From positions 1-60,359 of the forward strand of contig JAKOVR010000109.1 of the NCBI GenBank assembly GCA_029782025.1: 60,359 bases of DNA, in the 5' to 3' direction. The notes beneath the pieces were generated by a model, which worked only from the letters and a program-made list of their open reading frames with translations, did not search any database and was not told where the DNA came from. Shown in pieces: positions 1 to 11,287 of this stretch. A program made the position numbers and the translations under genes. This DNA comes from Actinomycetes bacterium. Its GTDB lineage: Bacteria > Actinomycetota > Acidimicrobiia > Acidimicrobiales > Acidimicrobilacustridaceae. Within the stretch, counting starts at the first letter, position 1. Each line of letters begins with the position of its first letter.

Positions 1-2966
1 CCATCGATCAACGCCGCCCCGTCGAAGGTCGGCACACCCTGGGTGTACCCGACCGTCGCCCACCCCGACGACCCCGCCGCCACCCCGTAGAACAACTCCG
101 CCGCCGCCGACCCCACCGCGTGCAACTCCGCCGCCTGTCCCGACCCGTCCAACGGATCGAACACCGCCACGAACCCGTCCATCGACCCCGCGTTGGACAG
201 CACCGGACCCGCACCCCCGGCCTGCAACCCCCCGCCCTCGAACCCGCCCGCGACCACCACCGCGCCCGACCCCGGATCCTCCCCCACCCCATAGGGCCAC
301 ACCACCGTCGACCCGCCCACCGGCGCCCCCAGATCACGCGCCCAGGACACCACCCCCGCCGACCCCGACAACCGCACCACGAACCCATCCAACCAACGAC
401 CCGACACCACCACCCCACCCACCGTCACCGACACGAACCCCAGACCCGAGAACAACACATCCCCGTTCCCCGCCACCGCCACCCCCAACCCCAACGACAC
501 CCACGACGCCACCGGCACCACCCACGACGTCGCCCCCGACCCCACCGCCAACGCGGCCACGAACCCCGACGCCAACACCGCCGGCACCGTCACCCCACCG
601 ACCACACCACCCGGCGCCGCCACCGATCCCGCCACCGCCACCCGACCCGAACCGACCGCCACCGCCGACACCTGATCATCCCCCACCCCACCCAACGCCA
701 CACCCCACACCGGCACCCCCGACCCGTCCACCGCCACCACGAACCCGTCCACCCCACCATGGGAGCTCAACACCACCGACCCCGCCGTCAACACCCCCGA
801 GAACACCCCACCCACCACACACAACCCCGACCCGTCACACCCCACCGACACCGGCGACACATCCCCACCCACCGACGGCACCCACACATCAGTGAACACA
901 GCTGCCCCTGCACCATCCACCGACCACACCGCACCACCCGCCACCCCACCACCCGCATCGACCTTCCCCACCGTCACCGACCCCCCACCCGGACGCGCCG
1001 CCACCCCACGCCCGAACCCCGACCCATGCGCACTCACACCCACCAACGGCGAAGACACCTCCACCGCACCCACCTCACACCCCAACCCCGACGGACGCCC
1101 CACCCCCCGCTGATCGAACCCCGAACACCCCGACACCCCCACCGGCACCCGATCCACCAGCACCGACCCCTCCACCGGCACCCGCGTCAACGTCACCCCA
1201 CCATTGACCCCCAACGCACCCAACCCCGGATCCCCCACCCCCGACACATCCCCCACACCCGTCAACCCACACGACCCATCCGACCCCACGCTGTACCCCG
1301 ACGACACCACCCCACCAGCCACCACACACTCCGCCACGCCCGACACCGACCCCCGACCCACCACCGAACCACCCACCACCAACGACCCCGCCCCCACCTC
1401 GTTCGCCGACACCCCCACGTTGTCCACCACCGACGACCACGACACCCCCACCCCGGCCGCACCAGCCACCCCACCCACACCACCCGACGACACGTTCCCC
1501 GACACCGTCGACAAGCCCAACGAACACGGCGACACGCTCGGACCGCACGACACGCCACCGGGGCCCCCGGACGACGCGCTCACGTTCCCGGACACCGTCG
1601 ACCGCGTCATCGTGAAGGAGCCCGCCGCACCGCTCGGCGCCTTGCGCACGGTGACGCCGCCGGCCTCGAGGGTGTCGCCGGTGAACGGGCCGCTCGGGAC
1701 GTTGTCGGCGACGACCGAATCCGTCAGGGTGAGCGAGCCGAGCACATACAAACCGAGCTGGTTGCGGTTGACCGTCGAACGGGTGAGCGTGACCTGGGGA
1801 TCGACCCAGTGGTTCGGCGGAGAGGGGGCACCGGAGTTCCAGTTGGTCGCCAGCCCCATCCCGGTGTTGTCGTCGATGTGGGAATCGGTGATGGTGGTCG
1901 TCGCCGTCGACGACACGCCGGCGGGCCCCGTGACGTCCAGGTACACACCCAGGAGACAGTGCTCGACGGTCGATCGGAGCAGCGATGCCGAGATGACCGA
2001 GACCCCGGTGAAACAGGTCCCTCCTCCGTCGATGGTGCTGTCGGTGGCGTCGAGAGACCCCGAGCCGACGGCGATCCGGAATCCCGAGCCGGGGCCCACC
2101 ACGACCACCTGCGACCGAACCAACGTGACCGCACCGGCTCGGATGATGTAGGAGAAGCCGAGGTCGGAACCCGTTCCGCGAACGACGGAGTCGGTCACCG
2201 CCACCGTCGGGGCCCAGGTGACCGTCCCCTCCGACGAGTCGAGCACGGCGTCGACGGTCGAACCGGTCACGGTGACAGACGCGTACTCGGTGACGAACGA
2301 ACCCTTGAAGAGGTGGGCGTTGCGCTGCACCGTCGAATCCACGATCGTCAACGAGCCCGTCCCCGGGCCGTAGAACGCTGTCCCGGTGTTGTCGTCGACG
2401 TGGGATCGGAGCAAGGAGACGGTGCCGCTGGACTCGAGCGCCGTCCCCCCGTTCGACGTCACCGTCGAGTCGGTGACCGCCAAGGTCCCGGCCGACGGTG
2501 CGAAGAAGCGGCTGAGCCCGCCGAGCCGCCCACCCGACACCGTGACGTGGTCGAGCGTGATGCCCAGACCTTTGTCCTGGACGACCCAGTCGTTGAGCGT
2601 CGTCCCCCCGGCGCACCCGGCGATGGTGCTCCCGTTGCCGAGGATGGTGACCGTGCCGGCCGTGTCGGTGTGGTCGAAGCTGCCCGAGGCGTTGGCCCTC
2701 TCCCCCGACGAACCCGAGCACCCCAACGTGATCTGGTAGGTCAGGTTCGAACCCAGCACGATCGTGTCGTTGCCCGAGGTCGTGTTAGCGAGCGTGAAGG
2801 CCTCGCGCAGCGAGGTCACCCCGTCGCCGCCGTTGACCACGTCGGCGGTGGTGTCGACGGTGATGGTCGATGCGTGGGCGGCCGGGGCGGCGCCCACCAC
2901 CAAGGCGGAAGCACCGAGGACCACGGCAGCGCCCCCGATCCGGAACCGGACCCAACCCGAACGCAT
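1..2966 (-). CDS. Secreted beta-helix / beta-propeller surface protein (3' end outside window)
   Basis: One uninterrupted minus-strand frame runs from ATG at 2966 to the window edge (988 complete codons), so the C-terminus is missing. The first 30 residues form a signal peptide (Arg, hydrophobic core, AAPAAHA cleavage site). Next comes a 'TSLREAFTLAN' segment typical of polymorphic/parallel beta-helix surface proteins, then about 20 short strand repeats of the type 'TDSTVxxNxG'. A 'LGALGVNGGVTLT' and 'GFDQRGVGRP' stretch (about residues 585-620) resembles the choice-of-anchor Q region. After it come Gly/Val-rich SBBP-like propeller repeats with the pattern 'DGFVVAVDGSG'. Codon use changes abruptly at about 1550: the C-terminal part uses GTG, GGG, GGT and TCG almost exclusively. 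Likely exported and surface-associated; ligand unknown. A GTG at 2969 is an alternative start. Confidence 0.85.
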   Translation of the reverse strand, partial: MRSGWVRFRIGGAAVVLGASALVVGAAPAAHASTITVDTTADVVNGGDGVTSLREAFTLANTTSGNDTIVLGSNLTYQITLGCSGSSGERANASGSFDHTDTAGTVTILGNGSTIAGCAGGTTLNDWVVQDKGLGITLDHVTVSGGRLGGLSRFFAPSAGTLAVTDSTVTSNGGTALESSGTVSLLRSHVDDNTGTAFYGPGTGSLTIVDSTVQRNAHLFKGSFVTEYASVTVTGSTVDAVLDSSEGTVTWAPTVAVTDSVVRGTGSDLGFSYIIRAGAVTLVRSQVVVVGPGSGFRIAVGSGSLDATDSTIDGGGTCFTGVSVISASLLRSTVEHCLLGVYLDVTGPAGVSSTATTTITDSHIDDNTGMGLATNWNSGAPSPPNHWVDPQVTLTRSTVNRNQLGLYVLGSLTLTDSVVADNVPSGPFTGDTLEAGGVTVRKAPSGAAGSFTMTRSTVSGNVSASSGGPGGVSCGPSVSPCSLGLSTVSGNVSSGGVGGVAGAAGVGVSWSSVVDNVGVSANEVGAGSLVVGGSVVGRGSVSGVAECVVAGGVVSSGYSVGSDGSCGLTGVGDVSGVGDPGLGALGVNGGVTLTRVPVEGSVLVDRVPVGVSGCSGFDQRGVGRPSGLGCEVGAVEVSSPLVGVSAHGSGFGRGVAARPGGGSVTVGKVDAGGGVAGGAVWSVDGAGAAVFTDVWVPSVGGDVSPVSVGCDGSGLCVVGGVFSGVLTAGSVVLSSHGGVDGFVVAVDGSGVPVWGVALGGVGDDQVSAVAVGSGRVAVAGSVAAPGGVVGGVTVPAVLASGFVAALAVGSGATSWVVPVASWVSLGLGVAVAGNGDVLFSGLGFVSVTVGGVVVSGRWLDGFVVRLSGSAGVVSWARDLGAPVGGSTVVWPYGVGEDPGSGAVVVAGGFEGGGLQAGGAGPVLSNAGSMDGFVAVFDPLDGSGQAAELHAVGSAAAELFYGVAAGSSGWATVGYTQGVPTFDGAALID

Positions 2967-3062
2967 CACGCCATCTTGCCACAAGCACCGCGGCGCGAGG
3001 CAGGGTCCTCAGGTGCCACCGGGGTGGGAGCCGGCCGGGGCCGGGTGCGAAACTGCCAGACG

Positions 3063-4016
3063 ATGGCTGCCCCTCCCCGCCCCTTCCGCTTCGGCGTCCA
3101 GCTCTCCGGCTCGCAGGACCGCGCCTCGTGGCGAGAGCGCTCCCGCCGCATCGAGGACCTCGGCTACGACGTGCTCACGGTGGCCGACCACATCCGCGAC
3201 CAGTTCGCCACCACCCCCGCCATCCTGGCCGCGGCCGAGGCCACCTCCACGATCCGGGTCGGCTCCGTCGTGTACGCCAACGACTTCCACCACCCGGTGA
3301 TGCTGGCCAAGGAGGCGGCCTCGCTCGACGTGCTCACCGAGGGACGGTTCGAGTTCGGCATCGGCGCCGGGTGGCAGACGTCGGACTACACCACGACCGG
3401 CGTCCCCCTCGATCCGGCGTCGGTGCGGATCGACCGCATGGCCGAGGCGCTCGCTGTGATCAAGGCGCTGTGGGCCGACGGCCCGTGCAACCTCGCCGGA
3501 GACCACTACACCATCACCGACCTCGACGGCACCCCGAAGCCCACGCAGCGCACCGGGGAGCGTGCGGGCCCGCCGGTGTTCATCGGGGGCGGCGGGAGGA
3601 AGATGCTCAGCCTCGCCGCCCGGGAGGCCGACATCATCGGCCTCAACATCAAGATGTGGGCCGGCACCATCGACGAGCGCTCCGGCCCGACCGCCACCGC
3701 CGAGTCGACCGATCAGAAGGTCGAGTGGATCAGGGCGGCGGCGGGGGACCGCTTCGAGCAGATCGAGCTGCAGTCGCGCATCCACGTCGCCGCCGTGACC
3801 GACGACCCGATGGGCCTGGCCGAGATCATGGGGCCGGTCCTCGGGCTCACCCCGCAGCAGGCCCTCGACAGCCCCCACGCCCTCGCGGGGCCGGTGCCCG
3901 CACTGGTGGACCGACTGCTCGAACGCCGCGAGCGCTGGGGGATCAGCTACATCACCATCAGTGCCGACGCCTACGAGGCCTTCGCCCCCGTCGTCGCCGC
4001 CCTGCGCGGGCGCTGA
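3063..4016 (+). CDS. LLM-class F420-dependent oxidoreductase (TIGR03621-like)
   Basis: A 317-residue luciferase-like monooxygenase fold protein. The N-terminus 'FRFGVQLSGS' is the first barrel strand, followed by 'DVLTVADHI', 'IRVGSVVYANDFHHPVMLAKE' in part, and 'GRFEFGIGAGW', all characteristic of F420-dependent members rather than FMN enzymes. The C-terminus 'RWGISYITIS' is the usual last strand. Family knowledge: these enzymes use reduced coenzyme F420 to reduce or oxidise diverse substrates in the cytosol; the substrate here cannot be inferred. ATG at 3063 is preceded by no strong Shine-Dalgarno sequence, and the start is chosen because the fold begins immediately after it. It lies divergent to the surface protein with 96 bp between them. 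Confidence 0.85.
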   Translation: MAAPPRPFRFGVQLSGSQDRASWRERSRRIEDLGYDVLTVADHIRDQFATTPAILAAAEATSTIRVGSVVYANDFHHPVMLAKEAASLDVLTEGRFEFGIGAGWQTSDYTTTGVPLDPASVRIDRMAEALAVIKALWADGPCNLAGDHYTITDLDGTPKPTQRTGERAGPPVFIGGGGRKMLSLAAREADIIGLNIKMWAGTIDERSGPTATAESTDQKVEWIRAAAGDRFEQIELQSRIHVAAVTDDPMGLAEIMGPVLGLTPQQALDSPHALAGPVPALVDRLLERRERWGISYITISADAYEAFAPVVAALRGR

Positions 4017-4076
4017 CCACCGGCCGCCGGCGACGGCGGGCGGTATCATCCGCGGCGGACCGACGAGGGGGCGTGG

Positions 4077-7000
4077 GTGCGACGACCAGCGACGATGGAC
4101 CGGCGGAACGTCATCCGGACGACGGCGGCGCCACTCGTGGTGCTCGCCCTCCTGGCCTCGATGGCCGTCGCCGTGCTCACCGCCGCTCCCGCCGGCGCCG
4201 CCCCGGTGGGGACGATCACCGAGATGGCACGCGGGGTGGCCCAGCCCCGCCACGCCGTGACCGGACCCGACGGCAACCTGTGGTTCGTCACGGCGCCGGC
4301 GGCCATCCGCCGGATGGACACCACGGGCAACGTCACCGGGACGTTCCCCCTCCCCGACGGCATCATCACGTGCACGTGCGAGATGGCGTCCGGGCCTGAC
4401 GGCAACGTCTGGTTCACGGTCGACAGCAACGGCGGCGCCCGGCCGCCGGCGATCGGCCGCATCACCCCCGCCGGCGTCATCACCATCTTCACGCTGTTCC
4501 ACGCCTTCGGCGCCGGCGACCCCCGGGCGCTGGTGGCCGGGCCCGACGGCAACCTGTGGTTCCTCACCCCGATCCTCTCCCCCGGCGGCACGTTCGGGCT
4601 GTGGAAGATCACCACCGGCGGGACGGCCACCGCCTACATCGATCCGGAGATCGGCCAGCCGACGGCACTGGCGTTCGGGCCCGATGCCAACGCCTGGATC
4701 ACGCGCGCCGACAACACGATCGTGCGCCGGACGCCGGGCGGCACCTACACAGCCTTCAGCAACCCGGCCTTCGACCACCCCGGGCCGATCACCACCGGGT
4801 CCGACGGCAACCTGTGGTTCGGGGCCGGGCCCCACGGCATCGGCCGCATCACCACCACCGGGACCGCCACCGTCTTCACCGACGCGTCGATCGACCGGCC
4901 CACCAGTCTCGCCGTCGGCTCCGACGGCGCGCTGTGGTTCACCAACACCGCCCCCAACACCGGCATCGGACGCATCACCACCGCCGGCGCCGTCACGAGC
5001 GCCTCCTTCGCCGGCTTGGCCTGGCCCACGTCGATCGTCCAGGGCCCCGACACCGAGCTGTGGGTGACCGACACCCAGCGCGGCAGCATCGACCGCCTCA
5101 CCCCGCCGAGCACGGTGACGCCCCACGTCGGGAACGGGATCATCCACCCCACCGCCATGACGACCGGCCCGGACGGGAACGTGTGGTTCGTCAACGGCGC
5201 GTCCTCGATCGGCCGCTCGACCACGGCCGGCGACGTCACCGTGTTCTCCGATGCCGCCATCTCCGACCCGGCGATGATCACGGCCGGCCCCGACGGCAAC
5301 GTCTGGTTCACCAACCGGACCACTGACTCGATCGGGCGCATCACCCCGGCCGGGGTCGTCACCACCTTCACCGATCCCACGGTGGTGGCCCCGTACGGCA
5401 TCGTCACCGGGCCCGACGGCAACCTCTGGTTCACCAACGACGCCGCGCCGGGCCAGACCTACGGGTCGATCGGCCGGATCACCCCGGCCGGCGCCATCAC
5501 CAACTTCACCGGCGGGTTCGTCCTCAACCCCCGCCAGATCGTGGCCGGGCCCGACGGCGCCCTGTGGTTCACCAACAGCGGGCAGGGGGCCTACGGCTAC
5601 GGGTCCATCGGTCGGGTGACCACCACCGGCGCCATCTCGTGGTTCAACCCCACCACCGCGCACGAGATCAACCATCCCTTCGCCCTCGCCGTCGGCGGCG
5701 ACGGCAACCTGTGGTTCCTCAACGCCGGCAATCTGTGGGACCCGCCGTCGGCCGGGGTGCTTTCGGTCGGAGGGGCGTTGGTGAAGTGGTTCGCCGGCAT
5801 CGACGGCAACAGCATCGTGCAGGGATCCGACGGCAACATCTGGGTCGCGGGGCAGAACGGAACGGCGTGGCGCGTCGCCCCCGACCCCTACTGGCTCCGG
5901 ACCGTCACCGGCCTCGGCTCCGCCTGCTGCCTCGGCCTCACCGCCGCGGCCGACGGCAACCTCTGGTACGCCGAGCAGAACGGGCTCGGCCGCATCACGC
6001 TCATCGGCGAGCCCGACGCGCCGGTCCAGGTGCAGGCCACCGCGCTCGACGGATCGGCCCAGGTCACCTGGCTGCCGCCCCCGTCCACCGGCGGGTCGCC
6101 GGTCACCGGCTACACCGTCACCGCCGCCCCCGGAGGCGCCACCTGCCCATGGACGGGGGGCCCGCTCACCTGCACCGTCCCGGGCCTCACCAACGGTGTC
6201 GGCTACACGTTCACGGTCACCGCCACCAACGCCTCGGGCACCGGCCCGGCCTCGGCGCCGAGCCAGCCGGCGGTCACCCCGACCGCGGGCCCGAAGTTCC
6301 ACGGTCTCGCCCCGACCCGCATCCTCGACACCCGCCCCGGGCCCGGCCAGGTCGGCCCGGCCGGTGCCTTCGGGCCGGGGGAATCCCGGACCCTCGCCGT
6401 CACCGGCGCCGCCGTCCCCACCGGGGCCACGGCCGTCCTGGTCAACGTCACCGGCATCCTCCCCAGCCACGCCACGTTCCTGTCGCTGACCCCGGTCCCC
6501 GCCGCCCCCGGCACCAGCCCGTCCACCTCGACCCTGAACCTGCCCGCCGGGGCCGTCCGCCCCAACCTCGCCCTCGTCCCGCTGGACCCGTCGGGTTCGA
6601 TGGCCATCTACAACAACTCCGGCACGGTCGACGTCGCCATCGACCTCATCGGCTGGTTCGACGACGGCACGATCGACGGCGAGCGCCTCCACCCCGCCGC
6701 GCCCGCCCGCATCCTCGACACCCGCCCCGGCCCGGGCCAGGTGGGCCTGGCCGGACCATTCGGTCCGGGGGCCGCCCGCGTGCTCCAGGTCGCGGGCACG
6801 GCCGGCGTCCCGGCCGACGCCACGGCCGTCGTCATGAACGTCACGTCGGTCTCCCCCAGCCAGGAGAGCTTCCTCTCCGTGGTCCCGGGCGTGCTCCCGC
6901 CGGCCACGGTGCCCGGGACGTCCAACCTCAACCTGGCGGCCGGGCAGGTCCGGCCCAACCTCGTCACGGTGCCCCTGGCCGATGGGGGGAAGGTGACGAT

Positions 7001-7454
7001 CTACAACAACTCCGGAACGGTGGACGTCCTGGCCGACGTGGTCGGCTGGTTCGAAGCCGGGGGCGGCAGCCCCGTCCAACCGGTGACCCCGGCGAGGATC
7101 GTCGACACCCGTCCCGGGCCAGACCACGTCGGCGGCCCCGGCGGCGCCGTGGCACAGGGGGAATGGCGGACCGTGGCGACCGGGACGCCGGCCCACACCC
7201 GAGCGGTGTGGGTGAACGTCACCGCCGTTCTCCCCTCGGCCGAGACCTTCCTGGCCGCCGTCCCCGGTGTGGTCCCGCCGGGGACGATCCCCACCACGTC
7301 GAACCTCAACGCCACCCCGGGTGCGGTGGTGCCCAACCTGGTGCTGGTCCCGGTCGACGCGGCGGGGCGGTTCTCGGTCTACAACAACTCCGGGGCGGTC
7401 GACGTGGTGATCGACGTGGTGGGCTACGTGCCTGGATCGCCGACCACGGGTTGA
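4077..7454 (+). CDS. Secreted Vgb/NHL-type beta-propeller protein with FN3 and three C-terminal repeats
   Basis: An exported protein of 1125 residues. The start is GTG 4077 because GAGGGGG lies about 6 nt upstream; an in-frame ATG at 4095 is the alternative. A signal peptide ends near 'APAGAAP' (about residue 42). Residues about 45-640 contain some 15 propeller blades of the form 'GPDGNLWF...IGRITPAG', as in streptogramin B lyase (Vgb) and NHL proteins, but the array is roughly twice the length of Vgb, so a lyase role is doubtful. A fibronectin type III domain follows (about 640-735, 'PVTGYTVTAAPGG'). Three about-130-residue repeats then begin near residues 741, 874 and 1003, each with 'RI(L/V)DTRPGP', 'VNVT' and 'YNNSG(T/A)VDV'. 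Extracellular adhesion or carbohydrate contact is an inference. Confidence 0.85.
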   Translation: MRRPATMDRRNVIRTTAAPLVVLALLASMAVAVLTAAPAGAAPVGTITEMARGVAQPRHAVTGPDGNLWFVTAPAAIRRMDTTGNVTGTFPLPDGIITCTCEMASGPDGNVWFTVDSNGGARPPAIGRITPAGVITIFTLFHAFGAGDPRALVAGPDGNLWFLTPILSPGGTFGLWKITTGGTATAYIDPEIGQPTALAFGPDANAWITRADNTIVRRTPGGTYTAFSNPAFDHPGPITTGSDGNLWFGAGPHGIGRITTTGTATVFTDASIDRPTSLAVGSDGALWFTNTAPNTGIGRITTAGAVTSASFAGLAWPTSIVQGPDTELWVTDTQRGSIDRLTPPSTVTPHVGNGIIHPTAMTTGPDGNVWFVNGASSIGRSTTAGDVTVFSDAAISDPAMITAGPDGNVWFTNRTTDSIGRITPAGVVTTFTDPTVVAPYGIVTGPDGNLWFTNDAAPGQTYGSIGRITPAGAITNFTGGFVLNPRQIVAGPDGALWFTNSGQGAYGYGSIGRVTTTGAISWFNPTTAHEINHPFALAVGGDGNLWFLNAGNLWDPPSAGVLSVGGALVKWFAGIDGNSIVQGSDGNIWVAGQNGTAWRVAPDPYWLRTVTGLGSACCLGLTAAADGNLWYAEQNGLGRITLIGEPDAPVQVQATALDGSAQVTWLPPPSTGGSPVTGYTVTAAPGGATCPWTGGPLTCTVPGLTNGVGYTFTVTATNASGTGPASAPSQPAVTPTAGPKFHGLAPTRILDTRPGPGQVGPAGAFGPGESRTLAVTGAAVPTGATAVLVNVTGILPSHATFLSLTPVPAAPGTSPSTSTLNLPAGAVRPNLALVPLDPSGSMAIYNNSGTVDVAIDLIGWFDDGTIDGERLHPAAPARILDTRPGPGQVGLAGPFGPGAARVLQVAGTAGVPADATAVVMNVTSVSPSQESFLSVVPGVLPPATVPGTSNLNLAAGQVRPNLVTVPLADGGKVTIYNNSGTVDVLADVVGWFEAGGGSPVQPVTPARIVDTRPGPDHVGGPGGAVAQGEWRTVATGTPAHTRAVWVNVTAVLPSAETFLAAVPGVVPPGTIPTTSNLNATPGAVVPNLVLVPVDAAGRFSVYNNSGAVDVVIDVVGYVPGSPTTG

Positions 7455-7480
7455 GGCCGGGACGGCAGGCCGGCGGGCGA

Positions 7481-7496
7481 GGGCGACGGGTCGCCC
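7481..7496. terminator. Candidate bidirectional terminator hairpin
   Basis: A 7-bp GGGCGAC/GTCGCCC inverted repeat with a 2-nt centre lies in the 49-bp gap between the convergent propeller gene and guaA. There is no T tract, as is common in high-GC actinobacteria. Confidence 0.35.
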
Positions 7497-7502
7497 AGCC
7501 GC

Positions 7503-9072
<1,570 letters not shown>

Positions 9073-9086
9073 GGCGGCGGCAGGGC

Positions 9087-10250
9087 TCAGTGGCCCATGC
9101 CGACGCGCTGGGCCTTCTGGAGGTTCTTGCCCTCGGTCTGCAGCGCGGGGGCGACCATGACCTCGGCCTTCTGGAACTCCTTGAGCGTCTCGTAGCCACA
9201 GGTGGCCATCGAGGTGCGCAGGGCGCCGAAGAGGTTGAGCCGACCGTCGTTCTCGTGGGCGGGGCCGACGAGGACCTCCTTGAGGGTGCCGCGGGGCTCG
9301 GTCTTCACCCGGGCGCCGCGGGGCAGCGTCGGGTGGAAGGTGGCCATGCCCCAGTGGTAGCCCCGGCCGGGCGCCTCGTGGGCGGCGGCGAGCGGCGAGC
9401 CGATCATCACGGCGTCGGCGCCACAGACGATGGCCTTGGCGATGTCGCCCCCGGTGCCCATGCCGCCGTCGGCGATCACGTGGACGTACACGCCGGTCTC
9501 GTCGAGGTGGCGCATCCGGGCGGCGCGGGCGTCGGCGATGGCGGTGGCCTGGGGGACGCCGATGCCGAGGACGCCGCGGGTGGTGCAGGCGTGGCCCGGG
9601 CCGACCCCGACGAGGATGCCGGCGGCGCCGGTGCGCATGAGGTGCAGGGCGGCCTGGTAGCTGGCGCACCCGCCCACGATCACCGGCATGTCGAGCTCAC
9701 GGATGAACTGCTTGAGGTTGAGGGGCTCGACCGTCTTGGAGACGTGTTCGGCCGACACCACCGTGCCCTGGATGACGAGGAGGTCGAGCTCGGCGTCGAC
9801 GATCTCCTTGATGAAGGCCTCGGTGCGCTGCGGCGTGACCGAGGCGCAGGACACGACGCCCGCCTCCTTGATCTCACGGATGCGCTGCCCGACGAGCTCG
9901 ACCTTCACCGGCTCCTGGTAGAGCTGCTGCATCCGCAGCGTGGCCTTCTCGGGCGACAGCGTGCTGATCTCCTCGAGCACGGTGTCGGCATCTTCGTAGC
10001 GGGTCCAGAGGCCCTCGAGGTTGAGCACACCCACGCCGCCGAGCTTGCCGATCTCGATGGCGGTGGCGGGGCTGACCACACCGTCCATGGCCGAGGCCAT
10101 GAGCGGGAGCTCGAACTGGAAGGCGTCGATCTCCCAGCGGATGTCGACGTCCTCGGGGTCGCGGGTGCGGCGGCTCGGCACGATGGCGATGTCATCGAAG
10201 CCGTAGGCCCGGCGGCCCGACTTTCCAAGCCCGATCTCGATCTCGGCCAC
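9087..10250 (-). CDS. guaB3: GuaB3 family IMP dehydrogenase-related protein
   Basis: A 387-residue TIM-barrel protein of the IMPDH/GMPR superfamily without the CBS pair of true GuaB. It matches the actinobacterial/cyanobacterial GuaB3 type. Visible motifs: '[10 protein letters not shown]' near the N-terminus, '[11 protein letters not shown]', the catalytic-loop region '[13 protein letters not shown]' containing Cys, and '[16 protein letters not shown]' for phosphate binding. Start GTG 10250 is chosen because GAGGAG lies 7 nt upstream and the barrel begins directly after. It precedes guaA in the same direction. Some GuaB3 proteins act as GMP reductase-like enzymes; which reaction applies here is not decided by the sequence. 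Confidence 0.92.
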   Translation of the reverse strand: MAEIEIGLGKSGRRAYGFDDIAIVPSRRTRDPEDVDIRWEIDAFQFELPLMASAMDGVVSPATAIEIGKLGGVGVLNLEGLWTRYEDADTVLEEISTLSPEKATLRMQQLYQEPVKVELVGQRIREIKEAGVVSCASVTPQRTEAFIKEIVDAELDLLVIQGTVVSAEHVSKTVEPLNLKQFIRELDMPVIVGGCASYQAALHLMRTGAAGILVGVGPGHACTTRGVLGIGVPQATAIADARAARMRHLDETGVYVHVIADGGMGTGGDIAKAIVCGADAVMIGSPLAAAHEAPGRGYHWGMATFHPTLPRGARVKTEPRGTLKEVLVGPAHENDGRLNLFGALRTSMATCGYETLKEFQKAEVMVAPALQTEGKNLQKAQRVGMGH

Positions 10251-10381
10251 GGGGGGACTCCTCACTACTCGGCCCGCAAAGAGGGGAGTGTACCGCCCGG
10301 CGGGTCGGGCGCCAGACGACCGGTGACGCCGCCTCCGACGGGCCGCCGCCCCGCCCGACGAGCCGGTGCACCCCCGTTCCC

Positions 10382-10424
10382 GTGGGTGCGCAATGCAACG
10401 GGGCGCGATGCATTGCGCACCCAC
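10382..10424 (+). repeat. Type B palindromic repeat, copy B1
   Basis: Perfect 16-bp arms (GTGGGTGCGCAATGCA and its complement) flank an 11-nt centre beginning ACGG. It lies between the divergent guaB3 and sulfotransferase-like genes. The outer TGGGTGCGCAA is shared with the type A repeats. The same element recurs at 40921. Function is unknown; candidates are a regulatory site or a REP-like mobile palindrome. Confidence 0.85.
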
Positions 10425-10456
10425 AGGGGCCACCACGGCGGGACTACCGTGCCGGC

Positions 10457-11266
10457 GTGCTCCCCGCTCCGGTCCGCCGGTCGTTGCGCTACTCGGCGGC
10501 CTACCGGCTCACCCACCGGCGGCGGGCCCGGGCGTTCGGGATCGGGCTCAACAAGACCGGCACCCACAGCCTGGCCGCCCTCTTCCGACCCCCCGTGCGG
10601 GCCGGGCACGAGGCCGACGTCGACCGGCTGCTCGACCTGGTCCTCGACCGGGCGGCCGGGCGGCTCGACGAGGCCGCCGGGCGGCGGGCGCTGGCCCGCC
10701 ACCTCGAGCGGTGCTGGCTCGACGTCCACGTGAGCCATCCGCTCGGTGACGTCGTCGACGTGCTCGTCGCCCTCGAGCCCGAGGGCCGCTACGTGCTCAC
10801 CGTCCGGCCCCCGGACGAGTACCTGCGGTCCGTGGTCAACGCCGCCATCAAGACCCCCGGATCGGCACGGTGGCAGCGCTACAAGGCCCTGCGCTACCAG
10901 GCCGGCGTCGACGCTTCGCCCCACGACGCCCCGCTCCTCGACCGGGGCCTCTACCCCGTCGCCGGCATCCTCGGGCGTTGGCGGAAGGCCACGCTCGACG
11001 CGCTCGACGCCGTGCCCCCCGCCCAACTGCTCGTCGTCCCCACCGCCGAGCTGCCGGCCCAGGCCGGCGCCATCGCCGTGCACTGCGGACTCGACGCCGC
11101 GCTCACCGACCCCACGAAGGCCCACCAGCACGCCACCGGGGTGGACTACGGCGTCCTCGACGAGCTCGACCCGACCTACCTCGCCGACCAGATCGAAGCG
11201 GCGTGGGATCCCCGCCTGCGGGCACTGTTCGACCCTGGTCCCTTGGGTGCGCAAGGGCGCGCATAG
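10457..11266 (+). CDS. Sulfotransferase-like protein
   Basis: A 269-residue protein whose N-terminal 'GIGLNKTGTHSLAALF' matches the 5'-phosphosulfate-binding loop of the sulfotransferase superfamily (K-x-GT-x-S-L). The rest is weakly conserved: 'VSHPLGDVV', 'YVLTVRPPDEYLRSV' (comparable to the 3'-phosphate strand and the R-x-P region) and 'ATGVDYGVLDE'. Family knowledge points to transfer of sulfate from PAPS to a lipid or glycan, but the substrate is unknown. Start GTG 10457 places the P-loop at about residue 25. The stop codon TAG (11264-11266) and the last codons, encoding GPLGAQGRA, lie inside palindromic repeat A1, so the original C-terminus may have been replaced by the repeat. Confidence 0.65.
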   Translation: MLPAPVRRSLRYSAAYRLTHRRRARAFGIGLNKTGTHSLAALFRPPVRAGHEADVDRLLDLVLDRAAGRLDEAAGRRALARHLERCWLDVHVSHPLGDVVDVLVALEPEGRYVLTVRPPDEYLRSVVNAAIKTPGSARWQRYKALRYQAGVDASPHDAPLLDRGLYPVAGILGRWRKATLDALDAVPPAQLLVVPTAELPAQAGAIAVHCGLDAALTDPTKAHQHATGVDYGVLDELDPTYLADQIEAAWDPRLRALFDPGPLGAQGRA

Positions 11267-11287
11267 CGCACCCTTACGCACCCAAGG
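11241..11287 (-). repeat. Type A palindromic repeat, copy A1
   Basis: Two 22-bp arms around a 3-nt centre, with two mismatched positions. On the minus strand both mismatches become G-U pairs, so RNA from the minus strand folds into an unbroken stem. It sits between convergent genes and overlaps the 3' end of the sulfotransferase-like gene. It could act as a terminator for the gene ending at 11298. Confidence 0.88.

Noticed and set aside
120..3000. A very long open plus-strand frame rich in Arg, His and Pro
   Set aside because: It lies opposite the strong minus-strand surface gene, has no protein-like composition and arises from the C-rich strand. The real frame is on the minus strand.
3009..7196. 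A long minus-strand open frame opposite the oxidoreductase and propeller genes
   Set aside because: It is Gly/Arg/Asp-rich with no domain and shadows two genes with clear families.
10382..10424. Read as an extension of the guaB3 or sulfotransferase coding frame
   Set aside because: The frame crosses the palindrome, but the protein folds begin only after GTG 10250 and GTG 10457, which have better start contexts.
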